Shown here: positions 1 to 6,860 of the stretch, piece after piece | Position numbering within the stretch: position 1 is the first letter of the stretch | Layout: each line of letters starts with the position of its first letter | DNA from: JACKFB01 sp041389525 | GTDB lineage: Bacteria > Myxococcota_A > UBA9042 > PHBI01 > JACKFB01 | Assembly: GCA_041389525.1 (NCBI GenBank) | Contig: JAWKRR010000007.1 | Span: 1-64,000 of the forward strand | DNA length: 64,000 nucleotides | Reading direction: 5' to 3' | Position numbers and translations under genes: made by a program | Notes under the pieces: generated by a model | Database searches by the model: none | What the model was told of the DNA's origin: nothing | The model's input: the letters and a program-made list of their open reading frames with translations, nothing else

Positions 1-2
1 TC

Positions 3-266
3 GCGGACGACGGGCCAGGCATTCCCGCAGAGCAGCGTGAACGAGTCTTCGAGATGTTTCAGACACTACGCCCACGCGACGAGGTCGAGGGCAGCGGCCT
101 TGGTCTCTCGCTTGTGCGTCGCAGCATAACCATCCGGGGTGGGACGGTATCGATGGACGAAACGCCAGGTGGTGGTTGCACGGTCCGGGTCCTGTGGCCT
201 AAAGCGCCTCGGCTGCGTTCGCGCGCCAGGCGCCGATCTCAGACCCATCCCGGAGACGTCCCATGA
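3..266 (+). CDS. Sensor histidine kinase, C-terminal fragment (cut by window edge)
   Basis: This is the end of a GHKL-type ATPase domain whose 5' part lies outside the window. The first codons read ADDGPGIP, the G1 box (DxGxGIP) that binds ATP, and GSGLGLSLVRR follows as the G2 box. The last ~25 residues are basic and carry no recognisable domain. Its TGA overlaps the ATG of the receiver gene (ATGA), so the two are probably translationally coupled and act together: the kinase would phosphorylate one or both downstream receiver domains. The signal sensed cannot be judged from this fragment. Confidence 0.85.
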   Translation, partial: ADDGPGIPAEQRERVFEMFQTLRPRDEVEGSGLGLSLVRRSITIRGGTVSMDETPGGGCTVRVLWPKAPRLRSRARRRSQTHPGDVP

Positions 267-661
267 AAGTCTTACTCGTCGACGACGACCGCGTGGACGC
301 CATGGCGGTCGAGCGGGCCATGGGGGCTGTTCAGGCTGGGTTTGACCTGCGGCACGCGTCGTCGGGCCAGGCGGCGCTCGACGAGCTTCGCAATGGCGCC
401 CCCGACTCGCCGACGGTCCTGGTCATCGACCTGCACATGCCGGGCATGGACGGGATCGCGCTGCTGCGCCACATCCGCGAGGATCCGCAGCTCGCCGCCC
501 TCCCCGCATTCATCCTCAGCACCTCCGCGGACTTGAGCGACCGCGCCGCCGCCGCCGCCCTTCACATCGTCGGCTGGGTGACCAAGTCGTCGGACGGCTC
601 GCGCTTGCGCTCGTTCGTGCGCCTGCTGGACCTGTACGGGCAAGTGGTGACCGCCCCATGA
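263..661 (+). CDS. Stand-alone response-regulator receiver (REC) protein
   Basis: A 132-residue single-domain CheY-like receiver with no output domain. The acidic pocket is D7-D9, the phospho-acceptor is D56 in VIDLHMPGMDG, the Thr/Ser switch position is about S86 and the conserved Lys is K108 in WVTKSS. The layout resembles Rcp1-type receivers that serve phosphorelays. It sits between a histidine kinase and a REC-GGDEF cyclase and overlaps both by 4 bp (ATGA each), which suggests a three-component signalling operon. Its exact place in the relay is inferred from order only. Confidence 0.9.
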   Translation: MKVLLVDDDRVDAMAVERAMGAVQAGFDLRHASSGQAALDELRNGAPDSPTVLVIDLHMPGMDGIALLRHIREDPQLAALPAFILSTSADLSDRAAAAALHIVGWVTKSSDGSRLRSFVRLLDLYGQVVTAP

Positions 662-1599
662 GCGTCGACCCCGCCAACCATCGCCTGAGCGTGCTCGTGG
701 TGGACGACGACCTCGTGGACCGGATGGTGGTCGCGCGGCTGCTCGAGAGCACCTTCGACGTGACGCTGGTGTCGAGCGCCGGCGAGGCCCTGGAGCGCCT
801 GGCGACCGAGCGATTCCACTGCGTGCTCATCGACTACCGGCTGCCGGACGCCGACGGGATCAGCGTGCTCGACGCCCTGTGGGCCGACGCCGCCGCGCCC
901 GCCGCCATCATGCTGACCGGGTCCGGGGACGAGGCGGTCGCCGTCAACGCGATGAAGCACGGCGCCCACGACTACCTGACCAAGGCGGGCCTCGACCGCG
1001 ATCGCCTCGTGGCCGCGATCTTCGAGGCCCACGGGCGGCAGCGGGCGGCGCGCGAGGAGCACCTCGAGCAGGTGCGGCTGGCGCGGCTGGCGAACTTCGA
1101 CCAGCTCACCGACCTCTACAGCCGCGCCTGGTTCGACGAGCGGCTGGCCCACGAGCTGAAGCGGTCGCGCCGCTACGGGTCCGCGCTGGCGCTGGCCCTC
1201 ATCGACGTCGACCAGTTCAAGGAGCTGAACGACACCCTCGGCCATCTGGGCGGCGACGACGTGCTGCGGGCCGTCGCGCAGGCCATCCAGGGGTCGGTGC
1301 GCGACGTGGACTTCGCGGCGCGATGGGGCGGCGACGAGTTCTGCGTGCTGCTGCCGAAGACGGACCTGGAGTCGTGCCAGCGCATCGGGAATCGAATCTG
1401 CGAGGGCTCGCGGGCCATCCGATTCGCGACCGAGAAGGGCTGCGCGATGTCGGTGAGCTGCTCGGTGGGCATCGCGGCGTGGCAGGGCGGCGACCTGGAT
1501 CAGCTGCGATTCGTGCGGGCGGCCGACGCCGCGCTCTACCGCGCGAAGAATGCGGGGCGGGACCGCTGCGTGGTCGACCGGCTGGTCCACACGGAGTGA
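658..1599 (+). CDS. REC-GGDEF response regulator, diguanylate cyclase
   Basis: A 313-residue PleD/WspR-like two-domain protein. The N-terminal receiver has DDD at 16-18, phospho-acceptor D59 and LTK near 105. The C-terminal GGDEF domain carries an intact GGDEF motif at 224-228, so it should make c-di-GMP from two GTP. An inhibitory-site RxxD (RDVD, 215-218) lies five residues before GGDEF, as expected for product feedback. Phosphorylation by the upstream kinase would be the likely input. It overlaps the receiver gene (ATGA) and the DUF167 gene (GTGA). Confidence 0.93.
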   Translation: MSVDPANHRLSVLVVDDDLVDRMVVARLLESTFDVTLVSSAGEALERLATERFHCVLIDYRLPDADGISVLDALWADAAAPAAIMLTGSGDEAVAVNAMKHGAHDYLTKAGLDRDRLVAAIFEAHGRQRAAREEHLEQVRLARLANFDQLTDLYSRAWFDERLAHELKRSRRYGSALALALIDVDQFKELNDTLGHLGGDDVLRAVAQAIQGSVRDVDFAARWGGDEFCVLLPKTDLESCQRIGNRICEGSRAIRFATEKGCAMSVSCSVGIAAWQGGDLDQLRFVRAADAALYRAKNAGRDRCVVDRLVHTE

Positions 1600-1906
1600 G
1601 CGCGCGGGGTCCCGACGAGCTGGACCTGCGGCGCGCTGAGCGTGGAGGTGCTGGCGGTGGGACAGCGCTGCTCGAGGTCCACGTTCAGCCCGGCGCGCGC
1701 GCGACCGAGGTCGTGGGCATGCACGGCGGCCGCCTGAAGGTGCGGCTCGCGGCGCCGCCGGTCGACGGGAAGGCCAACCGCGCGCTGACGGATTGGGTGG
1801 CGGCGTGGTTGAACCTGCCGCGCTCGGCCGTGAGCCTCGTCCGCGGGAGACGAGCCGGAAGAAGACCTTGGCATCGAGGGGGTTGGGAGGTCTGGCGGGC
1901 TCGTGA
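1596..1906 (+). pseudogene. DUF167 (YggU-like) protein, frameshifted near 1847
   Basis: A GTG overlaps the cyclase stop (GTGA). After ~25 residues the frame shows the DUF167 signature: LEVHVQPGARATEVVG, then LKVRLAAPPVDGKANRAL and SAVSLVRG. The family normally ends with G-x-x-S-R-x-K. Here the frame runs into RRAGRRP, but adding one G to the GGG at 1845-1847 gives GETSRKKTLASRG and a stop at 1904-1906, the expected ending. So either one base was lost in a G run (sequencing error) or the gene is a recent pseudogene. Members are ~100-residue proteins of unknown function. Confidence 0.75.
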
Positions 1907-1931
1907 GCCCGGCCGCGGAGCGCGCGCAGGT

Positions 1932-2355
1932 CTATCGCGGGCGCCGAAGCGAAGCTCGCCTGCCTGCCACGCCTTCCACGCCGGGCGCAGCCAACGCCGG
2001 TGTTGCCGCGCACCACGCCAACCACGCGGCCAGCGAGACGTCGGCGTCGTCGCGGTACGCCTCGGGGACGTGGATCCCGTGGTCGACGGCGTCATTGAGG
2101 GCGGCGAGCAGCTTCTCGTAGAAGCGCCTGTACACCGCGAGGTCGCGCAGCCACCGCGAGCGCATGGCTGTCGTGGGCGACGACGGCGCGGGCCTCGCCC
2201 TGGCAGCCGCTCGAGCGCCCTCCCGGGGTGCAGCGCCAAGAGCTGGAACTGGATGAACTGCACGCCGTCGTGGTGCGTTCCCAGCAGTGGCGGGCGATGC
2301 GCTCGGGCGGGCTCACCAGCCCCGTGAGGTCCAGCGGCGCCACGGAGCGCCCCAT
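1932..2355 (-). pseudogene. Decayed or indel-ridden hypothetical ORF
   Basis: No single frame is coding, yet protein-like text can be followed through three frames. It starts at an ATG at 2355 (MGRSVAPLDLTGLVSPPERI), then HHDGVQFIQFQLLALHPGRA, then QGEARAVVAHDSHA, and ends with a 77-residue stretch from about 2162 (WLRDLAVYRRFYEKLLAALN ... HVPEAYRDDADVSLAAWLAW). Three frameshifts in ~420 bp are needed to join a ~140-residue protein. I do not recognise the family, and no Shine-Dalgarno is visible before 2355. The rest of the gap up to the HupE gene (2356-2636) shows nothing I can support. Confidence 0.4.
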
Positions 2356-2636
2356 AGAAGGAAGGGGAAACGCAGCGGGCGAAAGCGAAAAGGCGCGGGC
2401 ACGCCAGCCCGGACGCGGCGCGAAGTCGCGCTCATTCCGATGGCCTCGTGGCGATTGATGATGCGGTGCAGCACAGCAAGACACCCGTCGACACCTGCCA
2501 AAGATTCGAACCTCTTCGACGGACTTCGCCGCCGCGCACCCGCGCCAGGCGGCTCGGTTTTCCGGACGCGGGCGGGTGGAGGATAGTGAGGCGGGCTTGC
2601 CGGGCGGGGTTCTGTTCGTCACGGTGCGCCTGACCT

Positions 2637-3725
2637 TCAGGGATTTCGGGGGATGCGGGGGCCTCGGTTCAGGGGGACAGGAGGCCGGCGAGGCCAGGGC
2701 GCGCTCGAGCAGCCAGTGGTGACGGCGCTGCCGACGAGGCCTGCAGCGGAGGGCGAGGTGGGCGGCGGCCAGGCGCGCGTGCGGGGCCGATTCGGCGCCA
2801 GAGACCACAGCGCGGCGATGACGGAGATGAAGGCGAGCTGGCCTATCTCGATGCCCAGATTGAAGGCGAAGAGCGCCAGGGGGATGGCGCCGTCGGGGAG
2901 GCCGGTCTCGCTGAGGGCGCCGGCGAAACCGAGGCCGTGGAGCAGCCCGAAGGCCGCGCACAAGGCGGCGGGGTGGCGGGCGATGGGGCCGGGGCGGCCG
3001 GTGCGGGCGGAGGTGACGGCCTCGAGGGCCAGGGCGATGATGCTGGCGGCGATGCCGAGCTCGACCAGCGGCGGGGGGAGCCGCACCAGCCCCAGGGTCG
3101 CGAGGGCCAGGGTGAGGCTGTGGCCGACTGTGAACGCGGTGACGGCGCCGAGGAGCCGGCGGCGGCCGCGGACCAGCAAGAGCAGGCCCAGGATGAACGC
3201 GAGGTGGTCGAGGCCGAGGGCGAGGTGGTGGGCGCCGAGGGCCAGGTAGTCGGCGGCGACGGCCCAGGGGCTCTGCTGGGCGGGGACCTCCAGGCTGGGC
3301 GCTGAGGCGTGCAGGAGCGCCTGGACGGTGCGGCCGCCGGGGAGGGTGATGTGGACGATGGCGTCGCTGCCTGAGGCGGCGAGGTCGTGGACGCCGACGC
3401 GCTGGGCGATGAGGCCGGTGGGCGCGCAGTCGTAGGTGGCGCGGCGCTCGATGGCGTTGCCGTCGGCGACGAGCGCGTCGACGGGGGGGCGGGTCAGGCG
3501 GCAGTGGGGAGGCAGCTCGGGCTGCTGCGAGGAGCCGACGAGGCGGCTGGTGGGCGTGCGCCAGGTCATGGCGACGGTGTGGTCGGCGGCGACGTCGAGG
3601 CGCAGGGACGAGGGCGCGAGCGGGTGGGCCGAGGCGGGCAGTGAGGCGGCCGCGCAGAGCAGGGCTGCGGCCGCGGCGGTGAGCGCGCGGCGGGCCGTGG
3701 CGCGGGCTGGGCGAGGCGCGCTCAC
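2637..3725 (-). CDS. HupE/UreJ-type membrane protein
   Basis: A 362-residue protein started at a GTG that overlaps the stop of the upstream PPIase gene (GTGA). It has a signal peptide (ALLCAAASLPASAHP), a periplasmic domain of ~150 residues, then about six to seven membrane segments beginning with the His-rich GAHHLALGLDHLAFILG, typical of the HupE/UreJ_2 family. Related proteins have been linked to Ni or Co handling; the role here is unknown. The last ~25 residues are non-hydrophobic, whereas another frame encodes HHWLLERALAS at the same place, so the final helix may be lost to a frameshift near 2715. Third gene of a DUF3604-PPIase-HupE operon. Confidence 0.82.
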   Translation of the reverse strand: MSAPRPARATARRALTAAAAALLCAAASLPASAHPLAPSSLRLDVAADHTVAMTWRTPTSRLVGSSQQPELPPHCRLTRPPVDALVADGNAIERRATYDCAPTGLIAQRVGVHDLAASGSDAIVHITLPGGRTVQALLHASAPSLEVPAQQSPWAVAADYLALGAHHLALGLDHLAFILGLLLLVRGRRRLLGAVTAFTVGHSLTLALATLGLVRLPPPLVELGIAASIIALALEAVTSARTGRPGPIARHPAALCAAFGLLHGLGFAGALSETGLPDGAIPLALFAFNLGIEIGQLAFISVIAALWSLAPNRPRTRAWPPPTSPSAAGLVGSAVTTGCSSAPWPRRPPVPLNRGPRIPRNP

Positions 3726-4702
3726 AGCTCCCCCGCCGAGCTGAGGTGGGTCTCTGGCGCGAGGTCCCGCTGGACCTGGACGGCGTAGCGCTCGCGTAGC
3801 TGCGCCAAGAGGCGGCGCCGCACCGCGTCGCGCTGGGCGTGGCGCCACGACGCGGTCAGCGCGTCCCGAACCTCGGCGAGCTGGGGGCGGACCTCGCCCT
3901 CGCGCTCGCGGACCAGCACGAGGTGCCAGCCGAAGGGCGACGGGTGCGGGCCGCTGAGGCGCTCGATGGGCGCCTCGAACACGGCGTCGGCGAAGGGCGC
4001 GCCGTAGTCGCGGGCCAGCTCGCCCCGGGTCGCCGAGCGGCCGGGCCGCGCGGTGGCTAGGGGATCGCCGAGCCCACGGTCAAAGGCCGCGCCCGGGTTC
4101 GCGCCAAGGCGCTCCGCCAGCGCGCGGGCCTCCCCCTCGGCGCTGTCGCCGCGGCGGTCGCGCGACAGGTAGATCTGATCGAAGCGCACCCGGGACGGCC
4201 GCACGAAACGATCGGGGTACGCGGCCAGATGGGCGGCGAGCTCCGGCTCGCTCGGGACTTGGTCTGCGGCCCCGCGCTCGAGCAGCCGCTCAGCCCGAAA
4301 GATGAGGCGCTGCCTGACCACCAGGTCCGTGCGCGCCATGCCCATGGCCAGCGCGCGCTCCATCAGCGCCGCGTCGTCTCCGGCCTCGCCGACGAAGCGC
4401 AGGTTGCGAATCAGGCGGTCGCGAATCACCGGGTCGGTGCTGGCCCAGCCCAGGCGCAGGCCCTCCTCTACCAGGATGGCGTCGTCGACGCGGCGCTGGG
4501 CCTCGCCCCCGCTGGCGTCGGTCGGCGCGTGCACGACCAGGGTGGGCCGAGCCGCCTCGACGGGGCCCGCGGCCAGCGTGCGCAGCCCGAGCAGCGCGGC
4601 GCCCAGCGCGAGGAAGACCGCCAGGGGCCGGCGCGAGACCAGCGACGCCAGCGCGTCGGCCAGCGCGCGCTGCCCCCGCGGCGGCTCGGACGGCGGCCTC
4701 AC
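3722..4702 (-). CDS. Membrane-anchored parvulin-type peptidyl-prolyl isomerase
   Basis: A 326-residue protein; the GTG start at 4702 overlaps the DUF3604 stop (GTGA). One membrane anchor (residues ~25-45, PLAVFLALGAALLGLRTLAA) precedes a SurA/PrsA-like helical region and a parvulin (PpiC) domain at ~170-285. Parvulin-like features are RVRFDQIYLSRDRRG and SPFGWHLVLVRER, matching the family's FGWHII-type strand. It probably folds envelope proteins on the periplasmic side. Translational coupling to the genes on either side suggests dedicated service to the DUF3604 lipoprotein or the HupE protein; this is inference from order. Confidence 0.85.
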   Translation of the reverse strand: MRPPSEPPRGQRALADALASLVSRRPLAVFLALGAALLGLRTLAAGPVEAARPTLVVHAPTDASGGEAQRRVDDAILVEEGLRLGWASTDPVIRDRLIRNLRFVGEAGDDAALMERALAMGMARTDLVVRQRLIFRAERLLERGAADQVPSEPELAAHLAAYPDRFVRPSRVRFDQIYLSRDRRGDSAEGEARALAERLGANPGAAFDRGLGDPLATARPGRSATRGELARDYGAPFADAVFEAPIERLSGPHPSPFGWHLVLVREREGEVRPQLAEVRDALTASWRHAQRDAVRRRLLAQLRERYAVQVQRDLAPETHLSSAGEL

Positions 4703-6681
4703 GGCGCGTCTCCGGGCGAGTACCAGATGGGCGAGCTCCAGGCCCGCTCCTGCACGGTGGCCTCGAAGCGCGGGTCGCAGCACCCCTCAAAACCCTCCGT
4801 CACCGTCTCGGGTTTCTCGCAGTCCACGCCGCCGGCGAGGCATTGTCGGGTCGCCCAGCGGCAGGTGCCGACCTCGAGGACCCGGGCGTAGTAGAAGGCC
4901 GGCGCGCTCGCGTCGAAGTCGGGGTCGGTCCAGACCGCGCACAGCGAGTCGGAGCCGCCCGCGGCCGGCGCGCAGGTCTTCGGGTCCACGCCAGCGCCCG
5001 GCGCCGCAGCGCCCGCGACGTCGAAGACCTTCACCTCGAACCCGGTCGCGGCCAGGCGCCCCCGGATGATCTGGATGCGCTCTAGCTTCTGCCCCGGCTC
5101 CTCAGCGGTCCCGGCGTCGCGGAGTGCGGAGACCGCGATGCGTGGCGCGCCGTTCGCGGGCGCCGCCGACAAGGCCCCGCCCATGGGCACACCGCCCGCA
5201 TACCCGCGCTCCGGCAGGTCCACCGCGTCGCACAGGTCCTCGCCGTACTCCCAGCCCCCGAACGCCCGGAGCACGATGCGCGGCCCGCTGGTGGCGTAGG
5301 TCTCGCGTCGCCTCAGCGCGTCGAAGATGGCGCCGCGCGTGCGCTGCTCCGCCCACACCACCGCCAGCCCGCCCGGGTTGAAGGCCGTCGCGTCGGGCAA
5401 CCCCGGCGGCAGCTCGTCGCGGTTGCCGTGCCCTGCCCCGCCGTGTCCCGCGAAGCTCGCCTCCGACACCGCGCCCGCCCCCGCGACGTGTGTGTCGGTG
5501 CTGGCGATAAAGCCAAATCCGTACGGGTTCACGCCCAGGTCGCGCGCGAGCTGTAGCCCCACTCCCAGGATGTCGCGCAGAAAGTCCCTGGGCAGCGGCT
5601 CGCCGTTCACGTCCAGATTCGCCGTCGCCAGCGTGTTGTAGGGGAGCAGCTCGAACCCGCAGAGCTCGTCGCCCGCCGGCGACCCGGGCATGCACTCCGA
5701 GGCCCCCTTGTGCTGAAAGATCTCGGCCAGGGGCTCCATCTTGGCCTGGGTGGTCGCGTAGCCGGCGTCGATGGGGTTCCCGTCCCGGTCCAGCCCCGAG
5801 AACATCAGCCCCTTCGAGAGATTGGAATTGTGCGGAATCACCAGCACATCGCAGTCGCCATCTGCGTCGAGGCAGTCTCGTTGCAATGCACTCCAAAGCC
5901 CGTCGGGGTAAGGCTCGTCCAAATAACTGGTGGTATGTGGCGGCACATCCGCGTTGCGGAAGATCACGTTACGGTGGAGGTTCTGCGTGTTGGGATTTCC
6001 CGTCCACTCGTACCCGATCAAGCTCACGAAGCTGCAGGCCGCGCTCTCGTCGAGGGCGGCCGCGGCGGCGTCCTGGATCTGGCGCCACGCCTCGTCGCCC
6101 GCGTCGCGGCAGTCCACGCCGTCCAGCCCGCACAGGTCGGGGTAGCTGACGACCGCCGGCGTAAACGCCGAGTAGATGTTCAGCGAGATGAAGGCCGCGT
6201 CGGGGTCCTCGCGGTAGGTCACGCACTGCTCGTGGTCGTACACCGCCGACCCGGGCGTGGTGCAGCCGCTGACCGTGCCCAAGAACTCGGCGTGATCCGT
6301 GACCGCCGCGAAATCCAGCGGCCGCCCGATGCGGATGTGCCGCAGCGGATTCCCGTCGGCGTCGTGGGGCTGGATGCCGACCTCCTCGCCGCGCGCGAAC
6401 CGATACGCGTCGGTCGGGGTCAGGCGCGTGCCCTGCAGGTTCGCGTCCAGGGAGAGGGCCGTGTGGACGTGCAGATCGCCGAAGTAGGCGTTCCGCATCG
6501 GGTTGAAGTCGACGCACTGAAGCGGCCTGGACACCTCGGTCTCGGCGGTGTCGTTCGCGTCGGCGCCGTCTACCAGATCGCCACCGTCGCCCAGGGCGTC
6601 GACCGCGCCGTCGCCCCCGCCGCACGCGCCAGCCCACAGCGCCAGCCCCACGACCTGCCCCAAGACCCGCGACGCCCTCAT
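4699..6681 (-). CDS. DUF3604 lipoprotein (PHP-like)
   Basis: A 660-residue protein beginning MRASRVLGQVVGLALWAGAC, a lipoprotein signal with Cys at 20, followed by a Gly/Asp-rich linker. The DUF3604 core starts with NAYFGDLHVHTALSLDA, a PHP-like His-x-His metal motif, and continues with PLDFAAVTDHAEFLG and, further on, CDVLVIPHNSNLSKG and FIASTDTHVAG, all consistent with a metal-dependent phosphoesterase or hydrolase fold. The substrate is unknown. Several Cys pairs are expected for an exported protein. It is the first gene of the operon with PPIase and HupE; no clear promoter was identified in the ~180 bp before the divergent gene at 6861. Confidence 0.88.
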   Translation of the reverse strand: MRASRVLGQVVGLALWAGACGGGDGAVDALGDGGDLVDGADANDTAETEVSRPLQCVDFNPMRNAYFGDLHVHTALSLDANLQGTRLTPTDAYRFARGEEVGIQPHDADGNPLRHIRIGRPLDFAAVTDHAEFLGTVSGCTTPGSAVYDHEQCVTYREDPDAAFISLNIYSAFTPAVVSYPDLCGLDGVDCRDAGDEAWRQIQDAAAAALDESAACSFVSLIGYEWTGNPNTQNLHRNVIFRNADVPPHTTSYLDEPYPDGLWSALQRDCLDADGDCDVLVIPHNSNLSKGLMFSGLDRDGNPIDAGYATTQAKMEPLAEIFQHKGASECMPGSPAGDELCGFELLPYNTLATANLDVNGEPLPRDFLRDILGVGLQLARDLGVNPYGFGFIASTDTHVAGAGAVSEASFAGHGGAGHGNRDELPPGLPDATAFNPGGLAVVWAEQRTRGAIFDALRRRETYATSGPRIVLRAFGGWEYGEDLCDAVDLPERGYAGGVPMGGALSAAPANGAPRIAVSALRDAGTAEEPGQKLERIQIIRGRLAATGFEVKVFDVAGAAAPGAGVDPKTCAPAAGGSDSLCAVWTDPDFDASAPAFYYARVLEVGTCRWATRQCLAGGVDCEKPETVTEGFEGCCDPRFEATVQERAWSSPIWYSPGDAP

Positions 6682-6860
6682 GATCCACCGCCTGCTGCGC
6701 ATCGGTTGCGCCGCCGAGCATAGGGGCGCGGCCCTCGGTGACGCAACGCGGCGGGGGGCCCCGGCGCCTGTCCGCCTTCCCAACGCGAGGCGGCTGGGGC
6801 ATAGATCGTCTCACCCCGCCACACGTCCGCACATCGCCCCACCGCCGCCCCAGGAGCCCC

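Noticed and set aside
2505..2520. A tRNA T-loop-like sequence (GGTTCGAATC on the minus strand)
   Set aside because: The flanking stems pair poorly and no matching acceptor, D or anticodon arms could be laid out in the surrounding ~90 bases.
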